Positions 22,251-34,400 of a stretch of DNA of 64,000 nt are shown here, in pieces. The stretch is from assembly GCA_023374045.1 (NCBI GenBank), contig CM041780.1, forward strand, positions 36,905,030 through 36,969,029, in the 5' to 3' direction. Position 1 is the stretch's first letter, and every line of letters starts with the position of its first letter. Both the position numbers and the translations under genes were made by a program. Under the pieces are notes generated by a model. That model did not search any database. It had not been told where the DNA came from and was given only the letters and a program-made list of their open reading frames with translations. The DNA comes from Limonium bicolor. Taxonomy: Eukaryota > Streptophyta > Magnoliopsida > Caryophyllales > Plumbaginaceae.

Positions 22251-22592
22251 CTGGCCTCGATGAGGGTTCAGGCTCATCGTCCCGGTCCACCATGTGTAGT
22301 GTGGGTCCCGACTTCTGGGCTACCCGTGGGTTCTTATCTGCAGCTTGCTGTACCCTTCTCTAATTGTCAGATCCAGCTCCCTGATCAGTCTTGCCCTTGC
22401 CCTTCAACTCGGGCCTAAAGGCTCTGCTAGCGGGGTTCCGGAAGCACTCGTATGCTTGGTGCCTGTATACCCCACAATAGTTGCACTCCACCTTGTTCCC
22501 CTTACAATCAAGCCCGGGGTGGTCCTTGTGACACCACTGACAGATGTAGCGTCGCTGGTAGCCACCACCGGCTCCCTTATCAGTCTCAGATC

Positions 22593-22672
22593 CTGATCAT
22601 TTACAACATTAGTACTCATATCTTAAACGGTTGCTAATTGTCTCTTAACCCACTCAATATTAACCTCTTTAC
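22593..22672 (-). other. Y gag intron 2 (80 bp)
   Basis: The donor CCAAAGG/GTAAAG and acceptor ATGATCAG/GATCTG, phase 1, match the B intron at 47260-47342. It joins RAPKG to SETDKGAGG, the lead-in to the zinc knuckles. Confidence 0.8.
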
Positions 22673-22925
22673 CCTTTGGCGCCCTTGAGCGGAGGGGCTT
22701 AGCTGCATATGCATACGTCAACTTCAGTGGCTCTTCTGGAGCCTTCTCTTTTTCCTCCTTCCCTTTTTGGTTCTGACTTTTCTGAGCTTGAGGCTGGTAC
22801 TTCTGTTTCTTGTACCCACCTTGCCCTTGGTTCTCCATGCTCTTACCGGCACTCTTCCTCTTAGCATTTTCCTCGTCCCTCATCTGGACGGTTATCTCAA
22901 CCTTAGCAGCGGCATGATAGCACTC

Positions 22926-23011
22926 CTGCTTACCAAAGTATTAGTTACTCTTATTTCTCACAATCTAAATCTTACTCATTTACTTACTCATATCTCAACC
23001 ATTCCCATTAC
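22926..23011 (-). other. Y gag intron 1 (86 bp)
   Basis: The donor CTTGCAG/GTAATG and acceptor GTAAGCAG/GAGTGC on the minus strand match the B intron at 46876-46981. Removing it joins TTLQ to ECYHAA. Confidence 0.8.
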
Positions 23012-23647
23012 CTGCAAGGTAGTATAGCTCATCGGCCCCATGCCGTAGCGGAGTCGATGGCTAAGCCCGCCATAGAAGCGGTCCACCAGTATCTGGTCTG
23101 AATATCCAAGACCTGGCAGAAGACAGAGCAAGGCGGTGAACTCTGAGTAATACTCGTCCACCGTCATCTTGTCGGTCTGCTTAAGCGCATCCAACTGCAA
23201 GCGCTTCTTCGTCTGGACATGGGCGGGGTAGTACTTTGCTCGTAGCAATGCGGTGTACTGCTCCCAGCCGAACTCTGGATTGGCCACATGCTCGGCCCTC
23301 ACCAGCTTCCACCAATCGCCTACCGCCCCTTTCAAGTAGAACGCAGCCAGGCGCACCTTGATCCCAGCAGGGACATCAAGGGTCTTGAAGGCGGTCTCCA
23401 ACTCAGAGATGTACGCCTCGAGCTTGGTGGGATCAGTCTCCCCCTTAAAATGTGCGGGTCGAAGGTCTGCAAGGCTCTTCACCCAATTTGGTTCCCGAGG
23501 CTGTGGCGGTGGAGGTGGTGCACCAACACCAGGCTGATAGCCCATATGCCCTAATGCGGCAGCCACGATCTCTTCGATCGTCTGCCCTTCCGGTATCTCT
23601 GAAGCGTCGCCGCCTCTGCCACGGCCTCAGCCTCTCCTTCCTGACAT

Positions 23648-23880
23648 CTGAACAATCACAACTCACATTAGGTTCGCATTCACCACTGTTTCGGTTAACG
23701 AATTATAACGTCCGTAGACGGAAAGACGATCCACACTAAATAGTGGTCATCTGACTCTACTCACTCTAACAGCACACACCCTTAACCCATCACTTATTTC
23801 TTAACTTATATCCTAACTCGATGGTCACTTATGTCCGGAATTTCTTGATCAGAGCGTAACTACGCTCTGATACCACTTTT
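23648..23880 (-). promoter_or_regulatory. Y leader with primer-binding site and hairpin
   Basis: The primer site TGGTATCAGAGC (minus strand, 23864-23875) is complementary to the 3' end of initiator-Met tRNA and lies 5 bases from the 5' LTR end. It forms one arm of a perfect 24-base inverted repeat at 23848-23871 (ATCAGAGCGTA and its reverse). Confidence 0.9.
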
Positions 23881-26800
23881 TGTAACACCCCGTCCAAAGC
23901 CAATCGTGGTTATCGCAAAACTTAATAACTTAATCACAATGATCGCAGCGGAATAACTAACACCGGGACCTTGCCACGGTCTGATCAAAAGAACATACCG
24001 AACTTTACTAATTTACAACACTTATCCAAATATACATTCCATCCAAAATGCCCACCAACCGAGTTTTGAGTATCTCAAGTGACAACATAAACTTCAAACA
24101 GTTTTAAATATAAACAGACGGGCGAACATACGCAACCCGTGCTCAAAAATAAATAACCCATCCTAGGTCTAACCGCTCCTACTCTCGTGGTGTGACTTCA
24201 TGGGCCTCTTACCTGCAAGTGTAAAACAGCCCCCAAAGGGGGTCAGCACGAATGCTGGTACGACCCTCTCGTGGCCCCCAAGCTAACGGGGCTACGACGA
24301 CTAATTGTCGATAGCATGGAAATTGATTAGATACACAATCATAATATGAAGTGGAATAAACAACCATCCACAGATGAACATACATAGTTCACACACAAAT
24401 GAATGACTCAAGCGTTCCCTTACCAAGTGGGTTAGTAATAACCTCCTCTAGATCTGATTCCACTTAACCTCAGTTCACCTTAACTTACCTCAGTCTTAAC
24501 CTTATCTTAAACTCAGTATACAAACCGTTTCTAGAATAGGAATGGTTGTATCTTATCTTAAACTTAGGATTTAGGTGATCCTACCTCACCATGTTAATGC
24601 CACCTACCTTGGACGGGAGTCCAGTGTAGCTAAGCCGGCAACCGACCCTAGGCAACAAGTCCGAAGACAAGTCCTTAAGTGGAGGGCGGATCTGATTCAG
24701 ATACCAACCCCCTTTCCTTAGCATGCATGACCGGAGTCAGTCCCGGGTTCCTCACTCCCCCCTTAAGTTCCTGTTAGCGAAAATCTTACAACCATGTGTT
24801 AGTTAAACCTTAACGGGTATTAACCAACGGACACCAATAATTAACTCCATTTTCTTAACTCAATAAGTACTAAACTTAGTTAGTAACAATCTCAAGTCTC
24901 GCGGGTTAGTGTAAAGAAAACACATTCACAACGAGAACAAGTATAACCGGTTGCATGCTTTATCTTGTTTTAGTCATAGCAAATAAACAGATAGCACACA
25001 AGCCGAGGGACACCTCGTTAGCAAGCAGGTCACAAGAAAGACTGTACCGTTCACCGTCGACTGTCGTTTGTTTAACCTTCTCCGGGGTCCCAATTCACAA
25101 ACCAAAAACATTCTTTCATCTTTAGGCCATTAGTAATTTGAACCTTACTTAACTCATTTTGTCCCTAAAAATTCCCATCCAATACTCTCTTAAGTCCTTA
25201 CCACTTAACCTTATAAACTTAACTTTAAACTTAAGGTTTATACTTAACTTAACTTAATTCCTTAGGTTCTTAGGTTCCTAATCATTATTACCCTACAAAT
25301 GGCATACCTTATTACCAATTAACATCTTTAGAATTTAAAATTTCTCTTTTTTTTTGTTTTTGGCTTGACCGACCTTACCGACCGACCTTACCTAAGGTCG
25401 GTCCATTCCAGGACATATTACCGTTTGAAAATTTTACCCCGACCGACCTTGCAATTCCGGTCCCCGAGGTCGGTCCATTCCCGAGAGTTTTCCCCGTGGA
25501 AAATCTAAGCCCGACCGACCTTGTCAAGGTCGGTCCCAAGTTCGGTCGATTCCAGAGACCAATTCCCGTACAAAATTCTAGGCATGACCGACCTTGTAAG
25601 TCCGGTCCCAAGGTCAGTCCATTCCAGAGACTCAATTCGTACACAAAATACAAGCCCGACCGACCTTGCAAGTCCGGTCCCCAAGGTCGGTCCATTCCAG
25701 AAACTCTTTCCGGTAGTGTAAACTGAGCTCGACCGACCTTGCAGGTCCGGTCCCTAAGGTCGGTCGGCTCCAGACCTTTGTTTCTAAATTCCCATTTGAC
25801 TCCAAACTTCACCCCATATATCCTAGTATGTTCTAACCTCATTTGGGCACTTCAAATACACCTTAAGCCCTCCACTAAACTCATTAAATCACTTACCAAT
25901 ATCCACCTTAGTCATTATGCATTTTCCTTATAATAATGCCAACACTTGTAATGTTTTTCACTAGGCTTCTAAGTGGTGGTTCATACCTATTATAACCACT
26001 ATGCCAAAATGTTTCCACACCACTATAACATCATCTCCCTAGCATCTTTCACCATCTAAAATTCCTTTATGCAACTACTTAAAGTTCCTACACAAGTTTA
26101 TGCCTCCTTCTTCCAACACATTATTTCCTTCCTACTTGTTTACCAATATTTGCCTAAGTCCTAAATACACAAGTATATCCCAAGACATTCATTTGATTCC
26201 TAAATCCTCCATGATGATGCCTAAGTCATTCTAACTCATGAAAACACCTTAAACTCACCCTTCTTCATCAAAACGACTCCTAAAGTTTCTTAGTACTTCC
26301 TTAGTCATAAAATCTCCTTACACATCTTAAACACTTAGGTTCTTCACTAAATTTCGACATGGGTTCTCTAGTATATTATTACACCAAAACATTTAGTTTT
26401 TCACCATCAAATAGCTATCAACATTCAAACTCTCATTAAACCTCCTTAGCACACATCATGCACCAAAACTACACTACATCACAATATAGTGCATAAACTT
26501 AAATTGCTTGGCACTTAGGCCCTTAAATGACTTGGCTCTTAGGCCCTTAAATGCATAAATCTTAAACACTGAATTTCCTCAATATATATAGCCTTTGACC
26601 AGCAAATACACACAACAAGGCTCCCATTGCAATTTAAATGCTCTTATAATTCACCTTGACATTCCTAAACTATCTCCTTTTCTCATTTGCTCCTTAGTCA
26701 CAAGTTCACAAGTATAATAATGTTCTTTCTCCTAGGTTTTACAACCCTTTCCCAATGTAAAATCTACACTAAACTTATCACATATCTAAATCCCATTCCC

Positions 26801-28138
26801 TTAAACAATAAAACACCTCAAGGTAAGTAATTTACCTTGTTCTTTTACAAGCTCACAAACTTTCCTCCTTAGCCTTTTTCCTTGAACAACCTCGGTCACC
26901 ACTTAAACTCCCCTTGCCAATGTTCTAACCAATATCCAATGACTCTAATGAGTGCTATATAATACATTAACCTTAAGGAACAAACCCTAGGTTAAAAATG
27001 TGCTTTAAGGTATTAAATTGATTGTTTTACCTTGGAGTCTTAGAATAGGCTTGGATATGAAGCAAGAAGGCCTTTTCTATCCCTTGGAGAATAGAAAACA
27101 AGCTAGAACAAGGCATAAACATGAAGCCCCAGGAGTATAGATTTTCGGTTATGGAGAAAAATGGTGGAAACCTAGATTTTTCTACACATTCCTTACCTTA
27201 AGAGAATGGAGAAGCTAATGAACTCCTCAAGCTTATTTTCCCCCCTTCAATGGAGGTTTCACTTGGCACTGAAATGAAGCTCTTGGAGATTTGAAAGGAT
27301 AGGAAGAAAGAGCTTGAGCTAACTAAGAGATATATGTGCTTGGTTTTGATTTTGGAGCTTAAATGAGCAAGTAGTGGTCAAAAGAAGGTGGAGCTAGCAT
27401 GGAGGTTGCTTCTTACGTGAAAGAGAAGAAAGAGATCAAGAGAAATTGGTGGTGAAGATGAAGAATTAAGAAAGGAGGAGAGAGGTGGTATAAATGAGAT
27501 ATTTTGATTCCTTAAAAAGCAAATAGTAAAACCACTTACTTTTCCTCTTTTTCTTCTAACATTAGTTGGCTACTCTTGGTGACTCACACCCTTAGAAAAC
27601 CGCCCCCTCATTAATTAGGCTAGTCATGGTCTTGTTTGACCAATTAATTAAACTTAGTTGATTAAAGACTAAACCAGGCACTATTTGATTACTATTCACA
27701 AACTAGTGCACATAATTGTGAAATTTTTGATTTCCCATTTATTTAGACTTCCTAATGTGATACTAATTAGTACACAAGTTAATTAAGAAGTAATCATGAG
27801 TATTTAGCCACTTAAAACCCCTTTCTAAGACAATTTTTCAAAAATGTGCTTTAAGAGTCCTTAAAGCACAATTTGTGTTTTAACTTGTTTTTGAGCTTGG
27901 TTTTCTTTGTTAATTGACTTAAAATGACCATTAGGATATTAATAAGGTCTTAGAATGATATTTGGGTGCTCACCCAAGTCTCTCCAAGCTTAGAGCACGT
28001 TTTTGCTTAAACTGCTCTTTTGGTGTTCCCTTATGTTTTCTTTGATTAAAAATGTCTCTTAATGTTTCTAAGGCATTATTTAGCCTCCTTATATGTTACT
28101 TATCACTTAAACACCATATCTAAGTTTGGGGTATTTCA
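23881..28138 (-). mobile_element. Y 5' LTR (4258 bp)
   Basis: TGTAACACCCCGTCC on the + strand to GGGTATTTCA. In element orientation this is TGAAATACCCC...GGGTGTTACA. It matches 2697-6918. No conserved open frame. A palindromic array lies at 25367-25778. A weak TATA-like CATTTATACC on the minus strand lies near 27490. Confidence 0.93.
25367..25778 (-). repeat. Palindromic 72-bp array in Y 5' LTR
   Basis: About six units of 71-73 bp with GACCGACCTT..AAGGTCGGTC inverted repeats; the counterpart of 4181-4592 in the other LTR. Confidence 0.9.
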
Positions 28139-28143
28139 TTACA
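28139..28143. repeat. Right target-site duplication of Y (TTACA)
   Basis: Matches 2692-2696. Confidence 0.92.
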
Positions 28144-29135
28144 AGTTGACCATTCACACTTACCTTCACGGAAATACACTTCTACAATACATACACAATG
28201 CTTGTTAGCTTCTTTTACCCACCCGGGTTAATCGGATGTACATTACTCTTTTACTCAAGGTCATTGACTTACACTAGCCAAGACCATTACTCATACAATA
28301 CTTTACTTACTTACTTACTCAAGTTAAGTCCTAGTGACCTCCGGGCAGGTACTACACCGTCCCACCACCGGGCTTTACTGTGGCTCACCAATCTAGGATG
28401 CTACCCATTTAAGGGATTTGGTCCATAGAAAGGATTCAGGCCAGGAATCGGATCCAACCTCTTGTGTCTCCTCATCCTCACGCGTGGCCGAAACTATATC
28501 GGACTTCTACTCATTCCAATTTATTCAATACTCAAGTTAGGAGTTAGATGGTTAGGAATTAGTAGAAGTCATCACATCCATACCAAGGAATAATACATTA
28601 CACAAGTACACCACAAGATACATACACACTTCATTCTCATCCATTTATTTCATGAATTATACAAACTAGATGTTCAAGGCAATATAACAAGAACAATATA
28701 AACAAGCAAAACTAAGTGCATTAAAATCCGATTCGTGCATTTATCTTATTTAGGTGATCAGATAAGCACACAAATCGGGGTAACCAGGTTAGGATACAGA
28801 GCATAAGGAAATCATACCACTCACCGTCAATTTGGACTCACCGACTCCTCTTCGGTGTTTGACTAATCAAATCCTATCACATACATGCGATCGAGCGGTT
28901 AATTAACTATAATTAACTTAACTCGTTTCATCTTTTATATTTCCTGACTTATAGTTACTATGTCTTTACCATTCTTACACTTACACATTGTTTACTTACT
29001 CTTCACCACTTTTAAAATTTCTTCATACCCTTAATGACCTTTAAACCTCATTAATTAATACTAATTACCTTACACTATCATTACCCATCAAGCCCTACAT
29101 TAAAATGGCATTAAAATGATTTCTGTGAAGAAAAT

Positions 29136-29398
29136 GGGGTGGTCCGGGTTTGTGTCCGGGTTCATAAACCCGGACCAATGTGTTTGATCCGTCTCAGGTG
29201 CGATTAAGGAAAGGTTCGCGTTTAGGTCCTAGTTTACAAACCCGGACCATTACTTCTGATTGCTCTCGGGTGTGAATTTGGGGTGGTCTGGGTTAGTTTC
29301 CTGGTTTGTAAACCCGGACCACTCCACTGCTACTACATTCTGTTGCGTTTTATGGCTGGTCCAGGCCGGTTTATAGACCCGGACCAGTTGCAGTAATG
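29136..29398 (-). repeat. Palindromic 72-bp array in X LTR
   Basis: Four units of 72-74 bp with GGTCCGGGTTT..AAACCCGGACC inverted repeats (11-bp arms in the first unit). The sequence is unrelated to the Y/B arrays, but the period is the same. The other X LTR keeps only three units (39070-39256). Confidence 0.88.
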
Positions 29399-30846
29399 TA
29401 AAATATGTATGTTTTTTATTATGTTTGAACTTCAAACTTCTACCAACTTCTTCCTCTACTTTCCTACATATAATCTAGTATGTTTTAGCACTGATTAGGC
29501 ACTTTAAACTAACCTAATACAATCTTTATAATACTATGTCAACTTACAAAATTTCACTGCTGTTTTCCTCTCCTGTTACAGTTTTTCTTCTTTAACAGAT
29601 GCTACAGATTTTTCCTTTCTTCTTCCCATTAGCTAGATGATTCTCAATCTAGCATAACTTAGTTAAACACCTCACATTACTCCATTTCTAGTTCTACTTA
29701 ACTACACCTCTTCCTTCTAAATACAAACCCAAGTGAAAATCTCATATTTTCTTCTCTGTACATCTCCCTATTCTTTCCTGTCAAACAACACTCAAGTCCA
29801 CTAAATTTCTAACCAAAAATTGACAGAGTATCCCTACATTTCTAAGTATTCTCACCACATCAATTACTCATCAATACAGTTTACAACCTGCTCAATATAT
29901 TCATTATCAGTATACACACTAAACACTCATTTTAACTCCTGCACTAAACATCCATTCCCATCTAGGTTTATACAAGCTTTTAAATGTCTTTTGAAGCTTT
30001 ACAACATTCTGGTATTCTTCCACATTATGCCACTACTCAATACCATTTACAATACTCATTTCAAGCTACTAAAAATATGTTACAATAAGCATACAAAGGC
30101 TACACAAGGGGAGTGTAATTTACCTTGTTCTTTCTAGCCTTTCTTTCCTTCTCCTTTCTTCCATCCTTCTTCTTTCCTTTCCTTTCCTCTCCTTCTTAAG
30201 CCACCGGTTATGGAAATTCAATGCCTACTGCTAGAGCCCATTACGTAACACCATTTCAATACAACCTAGCCCTTAAATCATCTTTAAGCTTTAAGGTACA
30301 TTTTCAGGGTTTAGGAAATGCATTACCTTGCAAGCATGTAGAAGGAGTGTAGAATAGCAACAAGAGCAAGATTTTCACTCTCCAAAAGAAGCCAAAATTG
30401 GCTGGGAAAACAAGGAATAGAAGTTCAAGACTTGGAAATCTCTAATTACAAATAAGAGCAAGAAATGCTAGTATTTTCGAATTTCTTTTTACCTTAGACC
30501 AACAAGGTGAAGAAGGGGCTTCTAATGGTGGTTTTCATCTTCAAAAGCAAGAACACCCATGGAGATGAAAATGGGTATTTTCAAATTTGGAAAAGAGGGA
30601 AATGTTCTCCTTGACGAGAAGAATACAATGGTACAAATTTTAAAATTTTTGGTGGAGGTTTGAGTGCTCAACAAAAGGAGAGAAGGGAGAGTGCTGGAGG
30701 AGTTTTGCAAATCGCCATGGAAGGGGCTGCTTGGAGAAGAAATAAAATGAGAGAGAGAGGTGCAGTACGGGAGAGTGTGAAAGAAATGAGGGGGAGTAGG
30801 AAAGAGAGGGTAAAAGTAAGATTTTTACTTTTTGATTTACTTTTTG

Positions 30847-30855
30847 CCTTTTATA
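30847..30855 (-). promoter_or_regulatory. Possible TATA box in X LTR
   Basis: TATAAAAGG on the minus strand, the transcription direction of X, upstream of a purine/pyrimidine-biased leader. The other X LTR has TATAAAAGAC at about 40320-40328. Inferred from sequence only. Confidence 0.45.
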
Positions 30856-31431
30856 AATAAGGGGGAATTAAGAGAGTGAGGGAGAGGGAGCAAATCGGCT
30901 CACACACTGCACACACTCACTTTTTTAATTCCTATTTTCAATAGTGGACACACTAGTTTAGTTTATTTACACTCTCACCCTAGAACTCCCGTTTTTTTTT
31001 ACTATTTTCTTGTTTAATTGATTTTATTGGTTCTAGACCTTCATTAATGTTTATTAATGACTATTTGGTTGACCAAGATTGTTATAAGTCTATTTAACCC
31101 ACTTAAAGTCGCGTTTTTCCGGTTTCCTCGAAAAGCGCGCTTTAAGGTTCCTTTGTGGTTTTAATCAATTTTATGGATCCGTTTTCTTCGGGAATTGTTT
31201 CTACATACTAATTAGGCATAAATAAGCCTTAGGAATCCACCCAGGATCCTAGTCGTGGTCACATAACTCCTACAGTTAAGTAACACTCATTTTTACATTT
31301 TTCGCTTTTTAAGCATTTTCTTCATTTCTTTTGGATTTATTTTCCTTACCAAAATTACTTAGCCACTATTAGGCCCTTAAATACTGTGTTAGAATGATTT
31401 TAATCACTATTTTTAAGTTCGGGGTATTTCA

Positions 31432-34400
31432 ATCTACCCCCCTTAAGGAACTTTACCCTCAAAGTTGTTCAAGGTTGTAGGATTACGATACTTACTCTGT
31501 CAGACACATCTAATGCCAAAAGTCATACATTCCTCCTCCTTACAAATTCCCAAATCCGTTACTCAAGGTCTCTAGATACCATACCATGCAAATATACTTC
31601 AATCACTCCGATCCGTATTACAACCAACCATCTAGTTTTACTCTACAAGGTTTATACGTATACACAATGCAAAGCTACCCCCAAGGCAATGGAATACACA
31701 CTACGATCCCGCAGGCACTCAGGTCATCTAGACACAGGACTCCTCTACGTCCCGCTGCCCTTGGAATAATATAACATGATACACCACCACTGTTCTCTGG
31801 TATAGGCTTCAACCAAATCCTTATTCTCAAGTCTGAAGGGAAATCCTTTCACAACCACTAGTTAGAAATCTTTATAAAACACAACAACTCCAAGTTCCAA
31901 TTTACGTTCATTACATCTATTCTATGCATGATTCTTGTGACCACTTGAGGGGAGCTTCAAGAATCATTCGACCCTGATGTGATCAGCATCAGTGTTGAAC
32001 TATCTTTCCACCCCAATTTCTATTCAGTTTCCCTTGATCGGATCAGGATCAAGTTCGACTTCCCACATCAGTTTCAAACAATCAAACAATCCAAATATTT
32101 CCATTTTCTATCTTTTTACTCTTCCTAGTCATAATTATAAATTCACACATCTCCAAAGGATGGAATTCAGTCCATCAATCATCCTCAATCTACTTCCAAA
32201 TACTTTACTTTGAGATTCAATGCCTAAGGGCTCATTTCATCGACTTTTGATACTTTCGTCCATTACTCTCCATCATCTCCAATAACCTAACTAAGAACTA
32301 CAATACTTGTAGAATTTAGTTGTCCTCAATTTACTTCCAATGACTTACCTAGGAATACACTACTTATGGACTCCATTCAGCGATTACTCTCAATCATTTC
32401 GTACGATTCCTTTAAGGGTTACAATACTTGTGGGGCTCCGTCCACTACTCATTCTCAATTGTCTCAAAACAATCGCCTAGGGAACTCAATTTCCTCTAGG
32501 TTCTACATCGGTTTTATACCGACTCATGCATCGTAATGCCACGTCTAACTTCAAATAGACATACACTATGGGGATTATCATTTCCCCAGGAGTTTCTCTA
32601 CTCTTCTTTTCTAATACTCTCACACAGGAGTTACAAGATAGGTAAATTCATCTTGTGGTATTTGCATCTCTCGTGCCTAATTACCCTAATTACAATATGA
32701 ATGAATACGTATGTTTATTTAACATAAGTACCAATCATCAAATCAATACTCATTTGTGCTATGGACATCATAGTTTACGTGTTTTATATGTGAAATTTAC
32801 ACTAAGCGGTTTTTGCTCTACCCCCCTTAAAAGGGATTACGCCCATGTAATCTACCATATGTTATCATTGAACATTGGTTTACTAAGTTTGGGAATTCTG
32901 AAGTGTTTTAGCTTCCCTACGATCTATTACTCAATGTATTCTAGTCAAAGGGGCTTAACCTACTAACGGTTTAGTCCCTGCACCAAAAATTCCTATTGGA
33001 GTTTATTTAACTCATAATCAATTCGGTTCTAGCCTATCAGGCTTTAAGGAATTGATAGCCATTCTCTCATACTTACTGGGTGTATTAAACCTCTTAGCTA
33101 GGGCCCACTAGCTTCTGCTGCGCGCCCCTGATTACTTTAGTGTTTAATTTGCTCTTTGGTTATTCCAAATGTGCTACACATCGCCTTTTTATCCCTCTAT
33201 TGTGGGAATAAGGTTTATTAAACAAGTGTGGTATTCTTTTACAGTGTTTGAACTCAATGTTTTTTAGATTTATAACCAGCTCTCTGGCAATCTATTATAC
33301 ATACTTTTTGTACTCCCATGATTATTCACTAAGTTCCTCCGACTTATTGTCGGGCGAGGTTAAGTCACTACTTAGTTGTAGTGCTTCCTCTATTGTCTAT
33401 AGCTTCTGAATTGTAATAGTTCTTCTGGTTCAGTACAGGTGTTCTTTACTTGTATGACCTTGCATTTTCTATGCGTCGGTTCTAGTGACTTTCTTAAGTC
33501 TCCTTCCATTTTTTATTCCACTAGAATTCACATCTTATGGTTGTTAGTGTGTTTTACACTCTTCGTGCTTCTTCGGCCTTAGGATGCACGGTTGTTTCTA
33601 AGCTTTTGCTCGACTAGCTTATGCCATGTTCGTTAGTGAAAGAAGAATTTACCACGATTTACATTTTCCATATTCCTAGCTATCCCACTAGATCATTAGC
33701 TGCACAAGTGCAATACTAAACACTCAGTCCTATAGAGTGTAGAGGCGTAAACGCTTGGCAGTAAATCTCTTATGTGGTCGCAATAGGAATAAATACTTCT
33801 ACATGTCATTGTCTAACTACTTCCTCATAGCGGTCGCTTGTTGCGCACCATATTCTCACTCATTATACAACATCGTTTTTACGATCTCTGTTACTATGGT
33901 AGCATATCATTACTCATTGCCATTGTCGTTGGCACCATTCCTTATGGTATGAATACACCAAGGGTTTCCTATGTTCGTGTGTGTGACGGTTATCGTAGCA
34001 TACCGTAATGTTATTATCTTTCCATTGCGGAGATGTTTTATTCCAATTTAGGTTTCATGTGTAGGTTAGCTTACGTCACATTCCTTTATCATTGATGATA
34101 TAATTTACCAAGTATCTTGGTTGACCAAGGATGAAGAGATCCGTTGGTCACTAACTCCTTTGAGCTTTGGTCATTCAATGTCAAAATGTGCATTCACATT
34201 GATTGATTTGACATTCACTTCCTCCTAAATCCTAGCATTGGATATAGGCTCTAGCTGTGCAGTTTTACTTTTGTATGTACCCACCAGGACATCCCAAGGG
34301 CTTCAAGGGTTTTCTGGTCCCGTTCTCTAATTGAAGAGTATTCTATCATTGATAAGTTAAGGTTCTTGTTGAGGGGTTTGTTTCCACTCATAAGTCTCAT

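Larger units (their letters stand above)
22251..23647 (-). pseudogene. gag: Y gag with two introns and two zinc knuckles
   Basis: Gag forms the particle and binds element RNA. Exon 1 is 23012-23647, starting at the ATG matched to the B gag start (MSGR). Exon 2 is 22673-22925, and exon 3 is 22251-22592. Intron 1 (22926-23011) and intron 2 (22593-22672) have GT-AG ends and sit at the same places as in B. Exon 1 holds the retrotransposon gag domain (DRFYGGLSHRLRYGMG near its end); exon 2 is Lys/Gln-rich; exon 3 encodes two knuckles, CQWCHKDHPGLDC (CX2CX3HX4C, one residue shorter than usual) and CNYCGVYRHQAYEC (CX2CX4HX4C). Stops: TGA soon after the start (B has a sense codon) and TAG after GAGSDN. 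Exon 3 ends at a donor that serves both AlkB and pol. Confidence 0.85.
2697..28138 (-). mobile_element. Element Y: Tekay-like chromovirus encoding an AlkB domain
   Basis: Complete Ty3/gypsy element read leftward: 5' LTR 23881-28138, primer site, gag with introns, AlkB exon, protease-RT-RNase H-integrase-chromodomain, polypurine tract, 3' LTR 2697-6918. The 5-bp duplication TTACA flanks it. The LTRs are unusually long (4258 and 4222 bp) but nearly identical by eye, so it is younger than X, in which it sits. The chromodomain-like C-terminus and RT text fit the Tekay/Del clade. A CACTA transposon (9926-20536) interrupts pol at the start of the RT region. Many single-base frameshifts and CGA-to-TGA stops make this copy defective. 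Confidence 0.93.
28144..31431 (-). mobile_element. X left (3') LTR, inner part
   Basis: Continues 1970-2696 after removal of Y and aligns with 38080-40911. It ends GGGGTATTTCA before the polypurine tract. It holds about 450 bp (around 29331-29783) that the other X LTR lacks. Confidence 0.9.
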
